Origin: Neoceratodus forsteri
Lineage: Eukaryota; Chordata; Ceratodontiformes; Ceratodontidae
DNA: 64,000 nt
Direction: 5' to 3'
NCBI GenBank assembly: GCA_016271365.2
Contig: CM057453.1
Location: 1,090,079,001 to 1,090,143,000, forward strand
A program made the position numbers and the translations under genes. Of this stretch, positions 11,795 to 22,034 are shown one piece after another (positions within the stretch are counted from its first letter, which is position 1; the number at the start of each line of letters is the position of its first letter). Below the pieces are notes generated by a model. The model searched no databases and was not told the DNA's origin. It saw only the letters and a list, made by a program, of their open reading frames with translations.

Positions 11795-13682
11795 AGCTTT
11801 ATGTCTCCATGTATGCAGTCTGTCTAACAAGATGCCAGACCTCACTACCACAATAGTTGAGGCAGGACTGGACTGGGTTGCCGTGACCAAAACATGGTTC
11901 ACGAAAAAAATCATGACTGGGAGGTGACTATCCCAGGATATAACTTGTTCAGGAGAAAAAGGACTGGGAAAAAGGGAGGGGAGGTACCTGTTTATTTTAA
12001 AGATTACATAAGTGCTGCTGAAATCCAGCAGGCACAGGGGGAAACCGAGGATCTGTGGATTACTCCTACACGGATGGGTGTCTGGCTTCCGGCCCCGATT
12101 GTAGTCTACAGACCCCAAACCAGGAGTAAACCAGGGACGAGGATACCCTGGAAACCATCCTTCAGATGTCGGACAAAACGGAGACATGCTGCTGGTAGGG
12201 GACATCAATCTACCAGACATTGATTTGAAGTTCCCGCATAGCAGCATCGGAAAAAAGCAGGGAATTCCTAGTTACACTATAGGAAGCAGGCCTAAGTCAA
12301 CGAGTGAATACACCCATGAGAGGAAACGCTATCTTAGATCTGGTATTCACAAATAGCGAATAGGGTTTTGGGCGTTGAAGTGGGGAACCACCTGGGAAAC
12401 AGTGACCATCGCAAAGTATGGTTCAAGGTAAACAGGACTGAGAACTCCATACACTCTAAGCTAAAGGTTCTTGGCTTAAGGAGTGCAGACTTCACGAAAA
12501 TGAGGGACTGCCTGAGGGACAGTCTTGGTAACACAACGGAGGGGAGCATCGAGGAGTGTTGGACAAGGTTGAAAGATGCAGTAACCATGGTCACATCACA
12601 GTGTGCCCACCTGGTCAGTAAGAATAAAAAGAGGAAAAACCCACTATGGTTTTCCAAAGAGGTGGCAACCATGGTGAGGGAAAAGCGCAAAGCCTTCAGA
12701 AAGTACAAGGAGTCTGGGAAAGAGATTGAAAAAACAACATAAAGAAAAGCTAAAGGAGACCAGGAAAGTGATAAGAAATGCCAAGGCACAGACAGAAGGT
12801 GAGGATAGCCCAGGGAGTAAAAAAGGGTGACAAAACATTCTACAGGTACATACGAGAAAAAAGGAAGACTAAGGGAGGCATTGTTAGAATCATGAAAAAT
12901 GACTGGCAGCCCATGGAACATGACGGAGAGAAGGCAGAGGCACTCAATGAATACTTCTGCTCAGTCTTCACACAAGAAGCAGATGGTAGCGGTCCAACAA
13001 TAGGCAAAAAGAGTATTCCAGTTGGAGGTACAGACACAAGTCCCTTCACAGAGGAAAGGGTACTAGAGGAAATCAACAAGTTAAAGGTGGATAAAGCTAT
13101 GGGATCAGATGGGATATACCAAAAAATGCTTAAGGAACTAGGGAGGGAACTAGCAGCCCACTTAGTGTCGGAGAGTGGGTAGGTTCTGGAGGACTGGAAG
13201 AGGGTAACAGTAGTGCCACTCCACAAGAGTGGAAACAAGCAAGACCCAGGAAACTACCATCCGGTTAGTCTAACTTCAGTAGTGGGAAAACTGATGGAGT
13301 CCCTACTGAAGGCTAGAATTGTTGCTCTTTTTGAAGAAAGTGGTCAGTTTTGACATGAAGCAACAAGGTTTCAAGGCAGTGAGGTCCTGCCAGATAAACC
13401 TGGTAGATTTCTTCCATTGGGTCACCAGAACAGTGAATCAGGGTGTGGCAGTGGATGTGGTTTTCCTGGACTTCAGTAAGACGTTTGACTCTGTTCCGCA
13501 CAGGAGACTAGTCAATAAACTGGAGAACATGGGAGTCAGGCTTAAGGTAACAGGCTAGGTCAGGAACTGGTTGAATGGGAGAACACCGAGGGTATTAGTA
13601 AATGGCACTCTGTCAGAGAAGGGTAGGGTGACTAGAGGGATTCCGCAGGGCTCAGTTCTGGGGCCAGTCCTCTTCAATGGGG
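11795..13682 (+). mobile_element. CR1-type LINE, copy B1 (family B), truncated in the RT
   Basis: Endonuclease begins at SLSNKMPDL near 11815 and shows KTWFTKK, IPGYNLFRRKRTGKKGG, GDINLPDID near 12200 and an intact LGNSDHRKVWF (SDH) near 12400. RT follows with FTEERVLEEINKLKVDKA near 13050, VTVVPLHKSGNK near 13210, VFLDFSKTFDSVPH near 13465 and [12 protein letters not shown] near 13650. Sequence identity then breaks at about 13682, where copy B2 begins with linker sequence that precedes the RT. Upstream ORF1 is not visible. Confidence 0.8.
12368..13182 (+). pseudogene. CR1 endonuclease C-terminus to RT N-terminus (copy B1)
   Basis: Two open frames, 12368-12742 and 12778-13182, cover the segment between the endonuclease SDH motif and the RT fingers. 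The first ends at a stop inside a lysine-rich stretch; the second begins after a frame change. Features include the basic region KNKKRKNPLWFSKEV, the GVKKGDKTFYRYIREKRK block typical of CR1/L2 linkers, and the EYFCSVFTQE motif that precedes the RT. The product would be part of the ORF2 polyprotein. It is broken. Confidence 0.75.
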
Positions 13683-15478
13683 GGAGGTACCTAATCCAGT
13701 CAATAGAAGCACTCTGGATAGGGGGGTCAATACCAGTCCATTCACAGAAGAAAGGTTTCTGAAAGAACTCCTAAAACTTAAGGTGGACAAAGCAGTGGGC
13801 CCTGATGGGATTCACCCCAGAAGTCTAAAAGAACTAATGGGAGAACTAGTGAACCACTGACTTCACTTTTTAACAAATCATGGGAAGACGGTGTGGTACG
13901 TAAGGAATGGTGGAGGGCGGATGTGATTCCCCTTCACAAAAGTGGAAGCAAAGCAGAGGCAGGAAACTACAGACCTGTCAGTTTGACCTCTATGGTAGGG
14001 AAAGTGATGGAATCGCTTCTGAAGGAAAGAATTGTTGAGTACCTAGAGCCAGCAGGGCACAGTACCCAAGGCAGCATTAATTCACAGTGGAAAGGTGATG
14101 TCAGACGAATCTAATAGTTTTCTTTGACTGGGTGGCCAAAGTAGTAGACCAGAGAAGGGCTGTGGACATGGCCTACCTAGACTTTAGCAAGGCATTTGAC
14201 ATAGTCGAACACAAAAGATTAATAAATAAATTAGCCAGCCTGGGAGTGGGTTCCATTGTGGTAGCCTGGGTATAAAATTGGCTAGACAACAGGACACAGA
14301 GGGTAATAGTAAACGGAGTCCACTCCGAAGAAAGGGGGGTTACTAGTGGCGTACCGCAGGGTTCAGTACTGGATCCGGCCCTTTTTAATGTCTTTATAAG
14401 TGACATTGCAGAGGGACTGGAAAGAAAAGTATGCCTCTTTGCAGATGACACAAAGATCTGCAACAGGGTTGATACACAAGGGGAGGTGGAAAGGATTAGA
14501 AGGGACTTGGCAAGGTTGGAGGAATGGTCAAAAGTATAGCAGCTTAGATTCAGTGCAAAGAACACACAGAAGTGCATCTGGGACTTGGGACAGTATAACG
14601 CATGGGGGAGGGGGACACCAAAATCGTCCCTCAGTGCGGGTGCTGAAAATCAAGCAGACTCGAGAGACCATTAGGTCTATTCTGCTGGCATTTTAGTATG
14701 GTATGTTAGTAAGAGCAAAGTAATGTACCTGGGAAACAAAAACCAAGGGGAAGAGTACATAATGGGGGAGAGGTACTAACAACAGATATGGAAAGGGACC
14801 TGGGGGTAGTCATATCAGATGACCTAAAGGTAAGCAAGCAATGTTAAAAGGTAGTAAGGAAGGCTGGGGGGGATACTGGAATGTGCAAGAAGAGGCATCA
14901 CCAGAAGAAAACAGGAAGTTGTTATCCCTCTGTACAGACAGTTGGTGAGACCTCATCTCCACAAGGACATGGACAGGATGGAGGCAGTCCAGAGGAGGGC
15001 AACTAAAATGGTGCACGGTCTGTATCATAAGCGATATGGAGAAAGACTAAAGGAGCTTAATATGTATACCCTCGAAAAAAGGAGGAGAGGAGGAATATGA
15101 TATAAACTTTCAAATACCTCAAGGGAATCAACAAAGTCCAAGAGGGTAGCATTTTTCGGAAAAAGAGATGTGCAAGAACAAGAGGGCACAATTTGAAGAT
15201 AGAGGGGGGATGGCTCAAGGGCAATGTGAGGAATTATTTTTCATAGAGAGGGTGGTGGACGCATGGAACGGCCATCCTGAAGAGGTCGTGGAGTCAAAAA
15301 CAGTGGGGGAGTTCAAGAATGCATGGGACAGACATAAGGCAATTCTGGTGGGGGTGTAGGAAGAAGTAGACTGTTAGTTAACTAGGATCTGCAGCGTATC
15401 CAGTAAGTAGGGACATGGGCAGACTGGGTGGGCCAAGCGATCCTTATCTGCCATCAATGTCTATGTTTCTGTACACCA
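13683..15478 (+). mobile_element. CR1-type LINE, copy B2 (family B), 5'-truncated
   Basis: The copy starts at the linker SPFTEERFLKELLKLKVDKA and continues through RPVSLTSMVGKVMESLLKER near 13975, the LDFSKAFD equivalent near 14180, [16 protein letters not shown] near 14350 and LFADDTKIC near 14435. It closes with the FFIERVVDAWNGHPEEVVE block near 15240 and a 3' tail of the form GGTGGGCCAAGCGATCCTTATCTGCC. Frames are broken many times. A short family A fragment interrupts it at 14563-14714. The junction with B1 at about 13682 joins RT back to pre-RT sequence, so B2 entered or recombined into B1. Confidence 0.8.
14563..14714 (+). mobile_element. Short 3' fragment of a family A CR1 inserted in copy B2
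   Basis: About 150 bases ending in GACCATTAGGTCTATTCTGC and TTTTAGTATG match the family A tail seen at 4440-4471 and 6945-6989. The fragment interrupts the B2 LHLG-type block, and uninterrupted sequence in copy B4 at about 49,125 shows the original continuity. Flanks GCAAAGAA (14555-14562) and GCAAAGTA (14715-14722) form a likely 8-bp duplication with one change. Confidence 0.75.
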
Positions 15479-15559
15479 GGTGGAAAACCAACCTGATGAA
15501 AATGGCATCCTGTCATGAAAACTAGAACACAGAACAGACTGGAATACCATTAAACTTGA

Positions 15560-17655
15560 GGCCTATAGTAGTAAGGCAAGGTAATTTTATTTCTTTGGCA
15601 CCCTTTCCCTGGGTATGACAGCGTGAAGGTGCCGTACAGAAAACAGATAGATCGCCCTTTATTTGTATACTGGAAAGGTATGTGAGCAAAAATGCCTGTT
15701 TTCACAAACATCCATTGTAATGTACAAGAATACACAAAAATCACCGAGTACAAGAACAAAGATAACAGAGTACAGCAAATGTAAAAACAAATTCACAGGG
15801 GTAGTAGCAATGTAATACAATCCAGCATGGTAGAATGGTTAATGTGATGGTCTCAGGATGTGCCATAATACATAATAGATAGAGTACACTAAACAGAAAC
15901 AGAGTGTGGCAGATACAAGGGTCAATTCACTAGGGTAGAGATAAATAACAATGCAAAATGGTACAGTGGTAAAATGGTGATCTCCGAGTACATAGAGAGT
16001 AGAGAGCAGCGATCTATTTTAAGGGAGGTGGGAAAAGACAAATAGGGAGAATGCAAAGTGCAGAAGCTGTCGATAGTGCAATGAGCACGTGATGAAAGTG
16101 TTCCAGGGGTCATAGGTGGAAGCAGGTGCCGGTCTGGGTTCAGTGTTGGGACTGGGTAGGGCAGCTGCAGATGGATGGATGTATTAAGGAGGTAGGCCTT
16201 GAGGAAGGAGTTGAAGGAGTGGATGGTATTACAGGCCAGAATTTCGGGGAGTAATCTGTTGCACAACTTTGTCCCAGCACATAATATTGAATTCTGAGCC
16301 TGCTTAGTCCGGAAAAATGAGGTGTTGGACGCCTTAGTGGTGGAATCTTGTGTCAACCGTTCAGGGGCTGGGAGTGGGAAGAGGGAGTTGACGCTGGGAG
16401 GCATCTGTTTGAGGTATATTTTGTGAAGGAAGGAGAGCATTTTGAGGTGAAACCTCCCTGCAAGGGAGGGCCAGCTGAGGGAGGAATAAAGGGTGCAGTG
16501 ACGAGTTTTCAAGGGGAGACCAGTGATGAGTCATGCTATACTGTTGTAGGTAGCTCTTAGTTTGAAGTAAAGGAGTGAGGAAGTTGGAGGGAAGAAAACT
16601 AAGGAACCATAGTCAATGAGGGGCAGGAGTAGAGAGGTAGCCAGGCATAGTCTAGAGGCGGGAAGCAGGAACTTTCTGGTCCTATAGAGAAGATCAAGTT
16701 TAGTATGAATCTTCTTAATGAGGTTGTTTACATACAGATTGTAGGAGAGGTGGGGGTCCAGGTAGAGCCTCATGTATTTGAATTCGGCCACCTGTTCATG
16801 ATTACCCGAGTTGTCGATAAGGGTCTGGCCAGTTACAGGGGCTTTACAAGGGCTGGAGAAGATCATGAATTTGGTCGTCTTGGCGTTAAGAACCATCCTG
16901 TACCCGGATAACCATGAGTGGAGCTTACTGAAATCGGACTTTAGATTGTAGCACATTTTGACCGGGTATTCATGACTGCAGAAAAGGGCGGCATCATCTG
17001 CATATAAAACTAGTCGAGTGGATAGGCAGATAGAGGGAAGGTTATTAATGAAAAGAGAGAAAAGAAGGGGGCCCAGGATAGAACCCTGGGGGACCCCATA
17101 TTTAATCAGACAGGCAGAGGAGAGGTGACCTTCAGTGGAAGTTTGATGGGATCTTCCAGAAAGGTACCCGTTGAACCATTTGACAGGATTATCAGAGAGG
17201 TGCAGACCTCAAAGGGTGTCAAGGAGGGCATGGTCCACAAGACCAAATGCCGTGGTCAGGTCAGCAAAAACAGATCCGGTGTAATGACCTTTGTCGTTAG
17301 CCTTAACGATGTCATTAGTGAACCTGACTGGGGCTGTTTCGGTGCTGTGGCCGGATCTAAAGCCATGCTGGGCACTAGAGAGTAGGTTGTACTATTCGAG
17401 GTAGGCAGTGAGTTGAGCGTGCACTACCTTCTCGATAATTCTTTTTAGAGGGGGGCCAGTACGGAAATAGGGCAGTAGTTTCCAACATCATTTCTGGATC
17501 CAGACTTTAAAAGCGGTTTAATGGCGATGGTTTTCCAGGTATTAGGGAAAGAGCCCAAGCAGAGGGAGCGGTTGAGTAGATTGGTAGGGGGAACTGCTAT
17601 GGAAGGGATGGACAGTTTCAGGATTTTAAAGTCAATCCCATCAGCCCCTTTGCTG
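15560..17655 (-). mobile_element. L2/Rex-type LINE on the minus strand, 5'-truncated
   Basis: Read on the minus strand, the element begins near 17,650 within the RT linker. It carries NYCPISVLAPL near 17480, SVFADLTTAFGLVDHALL near 17260 (motif A), a VPQGS-like block read in part as MGSPRVLSWAPFFSLF near 17080, and an intact VLYADDAALF near 17000. LNAKTTKFMIFS and the LATSLLLPLIDYGS block near 16600 follow, then a C-terminal block open at 15922-16512. The 3' tail near 15,560-15,920 resembles the insertion at 63,632. No endonuclease remains. Placement in L2 or Rex rather than CR1 is my reading of the motif style. Confidence 0.75.
15922..16956 (-). pseudogene. LINE RT palm/thumb and C-terminal region (L2/Rex-type)
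   Basis: Two long open frames on the minus strand, 141 codons (16531-16956) and 196 codons (15922-16512), are separated by a frame change near 16,520. The first holds the post-YADD segment with WLSGYRMVLNAKTTKFM; the second holds the C-terminal block with FHLKMLSFLHKIYL and TKLCNRLLPEILACNTIHSF. Open length and protein-like composition suggest a comparatively young copy, but the break and missing 5' half make it inactive. Confidence 0.75.
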
Positions 17656-18104
17656 GGTTTCGGGTTATTCCTACACTCAAAAAATACAATTAAAAAATGT
17701 TAAATATTAACTCCAAGGAACAGTGTAAGCCAGTTCTTCACAAAATTTGGAGTCCCAAGTGAGCTGTCTTCAGATTGTGATCTAAATATTGAATCCTGAG
17801 CTTTTAAACTGATATGTAAGATTTCAGGGACCTGTAAGACCTGAATCTCTCCCTGAAGGCCACGATCTAACAGTATTGTTAATAGAAGAGCAGGACTGTG
17901 TGTCATACACAGTGACAGCAGTTGGTGTTTTAAAACATGGGTCAAATCAGACCCACTGCTGTAAAAAAAATATGGATCAAAATGAGAAACAGTTGGGTCA
18001 AAACCTAATCACAAGTAGAAATTTCACCAGTACAGAAGATTAAATTTGTCAATCGAAAATACTTTTCTGTTCTTTACGTTTCCATCTTTTGGCTACTGTT
18101 ACAG
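17656..18104. other. Unassigned AT-rich stretch before candidate exons
   Basis: Nothing specific is recognised. The last 40 bases are pyrimidine-rich and end CTACTGTTACAG, which fits a splice acceptor for the candidate exon that follows. Confidence 0.35.
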
Positions 18105-18288
18105 ACAGGTACAACTGTGGACCCACTGTCATGTGGAAAGTGGGTCATTTCTGGGCAAGGTGCAAGTTTTTCCATTTTTGCCCTACCTAGTGCTGTCCCT
18201 GGTCCTACAGCACAAAATGCACACCTGTATTCTTCATCTCGGCATCATGATCAGAGAATGCTGGCAGACCTTTTGTTTGACGTGCCAG
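18105..18288 (+). CDS. Candidate internal exon of an unidentified host gene
   Basis: The 184-base stretch is open and protein-like, reading TGTTVDPLSCGKWVISGQG at its start and SSSRHHDQRMLADLLFDVPG at its end. It is preceded by a pyrimidine tract and GTTACAG (acceptor) and followed by CCAG|GTATAAG (donor). It begins in phase 0 and ends after the first base of a codon. No transposon motif is present, unlike nearly all other open frames here. I do not recognise the protein. It could be chance, or a decayed retrocopy; conservation would decide. Confidence 0.4.
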
Positions 18289-18792
18289 GTATAAGGCATA
18301 AATTCATGTTTGACAGTTGATTAGCATTCATTGCTAATAAAAAAAAAAATGATGAGCATAAGAGTTTGTTTTAATTAGACATTTTTAAATATAAATGTAC
18401 TGTCCGTGTTATTTTACTTTTTACTCCATTTACCATGGTCTAATCTTTTTACCTCTGTTTTGTGCCAAACCCCATTCTGTTCATATTCTTTCCTTTTCTT
18501 TCCTCCCCCCCTTTTCTTTTAGCTGTGTGTGTTTGCATGTTTCTCTGTCTGTCTTTGGTCATTTATGTCTCTTATGACTCTCGGCGTTTTCAATTTTAGT
18601 AATCTCTACTTTCTGTTTACTCTGTTAGTTGTGTTCATCCCCGTGGTTATCTCTGATGATGTTTTCTTTCATTTCTGTCGGTGTTTAGTTTTAGCTCATG
18701 TCCCACTGTTTGCTACGTTTCCTCTCTGTTTTCTGTGCAGTCTCCTCCACAAACCAGGAGGCGCTGACACTGATAGCTGCAACTGACAACAG

Positions 18793-19033
18793 GCTCTGAA
18801 TCGATTCCGACACATAGCCTGTTGCCAACTGCTCCCACTCCAATGACAGCACATCAGTCCAGCCTTGCTGATTCCACCCACAATTCAAAACTCAAGCAAT
18901 GTGGCCCTGCCACTTGCTTGCCAGAAATTTTGATTAATGATGATTGGGAATCAAAACTAGTTGATTTACAAGAGTTGGAATATTGTACCACAAAATGTGA
19001 CAGTATTGAACTAGAGCCTAATATTTCTCTGTA
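18793..19033 (+). CDS. Candidate terminal exon of the same unidentified host gene
   Basis: Starting after an AACAG acceptor at 18792, the frame is phase-compatible with the exon ending at 18288 (G|GC). It stays open to a TAG at 19031-19033. The end reads LPEILINDDWESKLVDLQ and SIELEPNISL, which looks coding-like. A stronger acceptor, TTCTGTGCAG at 18740, would also keep phase but meets a stop after 18 codons, so two alternative C-termini are possible. The gene is unidentified and the exon call is tentative. Confidence 0.35.
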
Positions 19034-19430
19034 GAATGTTTCTTTTTGAGTGGTGGTAATGTAATGTGATTTTTATATGGAGTATGCATTTTCAGCCTAA
19101 CTGGGTTATTGCACTAAAACCAAGGTGTTCACCATTCACTAGTTTCCTCGGGCAGTGAATTGCCTAGCTGCCTTCGTGCTTGTGTGCTATTACAAGGTAT
19201 TATGTAGGAATAGTCTTTTGGTCATAGTGAGCTAATTATGTTGAACGGGTTGCTACAATGCTGTGCTGAGTTATAGAAGGCCTGGCTTGGTTTAGTACAG
19301 GGTCAGAAGTTTTAAAGAGAAAATTTGGGCCACAACCCTGAAACTGTACAATAAGCATGTTACTTTTGTAGCATTACGCTGTCATCTTCTATTTTATGTC
19401 CATGTTAAATAAAATAAAAACAGTTGTCTG
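19034..19430 (+). other. Possible 3' UTR with poly(A) signal
   Basis: AT-rich non-coding sequence follows the candidate stop codon. An AATAAA hexamer sits at 19408-19413, overlapped by a second A/T-rich hexamer, and is followed within 20 bases by a GT/T-rich run (AGTTGTCTGCC then TTTTTT). That arrangement is what a vertebrate cleavage and polyadenylation site looks like. It supports the terminal-exon reading but is weak on its own. Confidence 0.35.
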
Positions 19431-19543
19431 CCTTTGTGATTTTTTACTCACTGCCTTGCTACAGAAATAAAAGGATCCTTGAGGGCAGACTTCATCAGGT
19501 TCTTAAGGCTGTCTTGAATTTTGCTTCTTGATATCACTGATAT

Positions 19544-20213
19544 TTAAAGAGCAACTATCCAGCAGCTAACCCCAGGAAGCATGACCAATCTTTACCTACC
19601 CGGATGTTGTATGCCGGTGCTATTTGTTTTCCTAGTAGTCCCTATTTTGTAAGGGAAGGGATCGTATTTTGGCTCCATGGAGCTGAGCCGAGTCGATCCG
19701 TTCCACATACTGGTACCTCCACAATGTGTGATCCGCACCCAATCCGCCTCCATGCTAGCACGTTTTATGAGGTCATTATATGGCGAGCACGGGGACGCAC
19801 TCCATAGACATGGATGGTTCCATTTTTAAAATTGATTTTTTCATAGTTTAGATAGCCGTTCGTAACAAATCGAGGCCTCTCCTTAATCAACAAGGTCCTT
19901 GTTATTTAAGCAGTGGCCTTGATTTGTTCCGAATAACCATCTGGCCCCAGTCTTGTCTATGGAGCACGCCCCTCGCTGTCCATATAATGACTTTATAAAA
20001 TATGCTAGCGCGGGGGCGGATCAGACATTGTGGAGGTACCAGGATGTGGAAGGGATTGCATGGCTCCATGGAGCCAAAATACAATCCCTTTCCTTACAAA
20101 ACAGGGGCTACTAGAAAAACAGATATTAGCCTCATACATCTTTGGGGAAGATAAGGATTGGTCATGCTTCTTGGGGGGGAAATTAGAAAATGAGGTGGTT
20201 AGTTGCTCTTTAA
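19544..20213. mobile_element. Foldback MITE: 670-bp near-complete palindrome with TTAA ends
   Basis: The ends read TTAAAGAGCAAC on the left and GTTGCTCTTTAA on the right. The arms stay complementary far inward: CAGGAAGCATGACCAATC near 19574 pairs with GATTGGTCATGCTTCTTG near 20155, and the GGAGC/GGTACC/ATTATATGG blocks near 19680-19780 pair with their complements near 19985-20075. The centre lies near 19,885. The outer TTAA on both sides fits a TTAA target duplication, as made by Kolobok or piggyBac transposases. No coding capacity is present, so it was moved in trans. Confidence 0.75.
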
Positions 20214-21055
20214 ACAGTATATCTGATATTTTTTTATGAAACTCAGCAGATGTGTGTATTTAATGTTTATCACAACAGTCGCTTCAAGAATAAGAACTAC
20301 ATTTGATCCAGTATTCGTTAAGCACCATAGCAAGTTTGTTGTGTCTCAGTTTGGGTCTTTACATCCCTTTGTGGTATTTTTAAATGAAGACAAATTTGTG
20401 CATAGTTTGAGTGCAGACAGTTTGGGTAGAGCATGGTCCAGCTTTGAAATTTGCTTCGCATCACTGCTGTCCTTAAACTTTCACTTCAGGTCTCTCTGTT
20501 GGGAACATCTTTTATCTGTAAAAAAGTGGAAGGTGGTGATGAGTTAATTTGAATTGGCTTTGGCTGTTGTTTCTTACCAGAATTTACCAGTGCATACTTT
20601 TCACACTCATGCCGTGCAAAGTTATAGGTGTGGATGCAGTTGCTACACTTATGAAGCATTGCAGATTTTGTTAAGTGGTGCGTATCTCCATGTAACAGCT
20701 GTGGTGAAGACCCAGTGAGGGCTGTTTTCCAGCACAGATTGTTGTGCAGCTTCAGCACATTTTGTAGCAATCGGATGACTGTGATTGAGTCTTAGAATGT
20801 GAGTCTTTGTGTGGGGGAGAGTATATGGTAGTATCTGAAAAAGGAGCATGGGGATATCAAGTTCATTATTGAGTACGTGTTGGGTCACAAGTGCACACTT
20901 ACCCCTTCGCTACAAGTAAACATGTTTGCTAGACCCATTTCTAGACATTGAGGGTAAAGCCCTCTTAGATTTTCTACCTGTTGTATAGCTATATAGTTGT
21001 CTACTTTATAGCTCTGTTTCTCATTTTCTTTTTTGGGAAGTTGAGAGCAGCATCC
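20214..21055. other. Unassigned stretch
   Basis: A 103-codon plus-strand frame (20236-20547) and two minus-strand frames are open, but none has motifs I recognise. The region could be an extension of the preceding 3' UTR or simple intergenic DNA. Confidence 0.35.
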
Positions 21056-21059
21056 CAGT

Positions 21060-21300
21060 CAGGATGTTATGTTTTGAACCATGTCTACTGAAATCTTTCC
21101 ATATTGTCTTGTAAAATTCTACATTATAAATAAAATTGTTTGTAAGTATGTATCCCCCTGCTGTAACTCTGTACAATTGCTTTGTAATTGTAACTGAATA
21201 TTGTCTTTTATGTAACTAATTCTGGGTCACCCCTGAAAATGGACATTTGTCTCAGTGGACTTACCCAGTTAAGAAAACTCAAATAAATAATAAATTGATA
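21060..21300 (+). repeat. 3' tail of a LINE/SINE family (TGGGTCACCCCTGAAAA type)
   Basis: The segment ends TGGGTCACCCCTGAAAATGG, then a GTCTCAGTGG block and an AATAAATAATAAAT tail. The same tail recurs at 60,253-60,337 and 61,143-61,465, both inserted in DIRS copy D2. Preceding sequence rich in TGTAAC/TGTAAAT is also shared with the 61.2-kb copy. It is a 5'-truncated retroposon with a short A/T-rich tail. The parent family is not identified; an L2/Rex relative is possible. Confidence 0.65.
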
Positions 21301-21339
21301 AATGTAGTGAAAGGCGAAGAGCTGAAATTGTGTGGATCT

Positions 21340-21605
21340 TGCCAGTACTATGCACAGGTCTGGAATTCTCACCTACAAAGGTCAAGGATCTGAAGTTGGT
21401 GCCAAGGAGGACAATGAAAATGATTCATGGTGAACAGGGGTGGAGCCATGAGAAGAGACTGGCTGACCTCAACATGTACTCCTTGGAGGCCTAAAGAGGG
21501 GGGTGGTGGTGGTGGTGGGGGGTGGCATGATCGAAATCTTCAAACATCTGATGGTAATAGAGTGCTTCAGCTTAAAATGAGGGGTCCGTTACAAGGAGCC
21601 TTGAC
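21340..21605 (+). mobile_element. Short CR1 C-terminal fragment
   Basis: The plus strand encodes a decayed CR1 thumb block, HEKRLADLNMYSLEA near 21450, equivalent to YEERLEELNMYTLEE in copy A1. It is followed by a GGT-rich expansion and a remnant of DMIEIFKHL. The fragment is about 260 bases and interrupted. It abuts a TG/TATG-rich simple repeat near 21,615-21,650 and then the next, antisense LINE. Confidence 0.65.
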
Positions 21606-22034
21606 TATAAACTGGTGTGTGTGTGTGTCTGTCTGTATGTATGTATAGATATGTATTTTGAAAAAATGTTTTTCCCAGAGGCAGTGAAACAGCCAAAAGC
21701 CACAAAGGAGAGGGCAGCTAGTCACAGGAGCAGGATTGAGAGAAGCGAGACAGCAGGAGTGGTTTGAGAGAGTGGAAGGAGGGTGAGAGTCTAGTGTAGA
21801 GAGGGAGGGTATTCCAGAGAGAATGGAGGCAGACAGAAAAGCCAGACTGGTGTAGAGGCTTTACAGCAAGGAATGTGAACGAGTGAGCATCACAGGAGTG
21901 AACAAAGCAGGAACAAGGAGATGAGCCAGTTATTTAGGTAGGAATGGAGAACAGTGAGAGGGGTGATGGTCATCCAGGAAAGGGAGGGGAAAGGTCAGAA
22001 TAGGCAGGATAGTTAAGGGTAAGAGGTGGCACAT

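Noticed and set aside
21427..21648. Glycine/tryptophan-rich small protein
   Set aside because: The frame is created by a GGT expansion and a TG-rich simple repeat inside a CR1 fragment.
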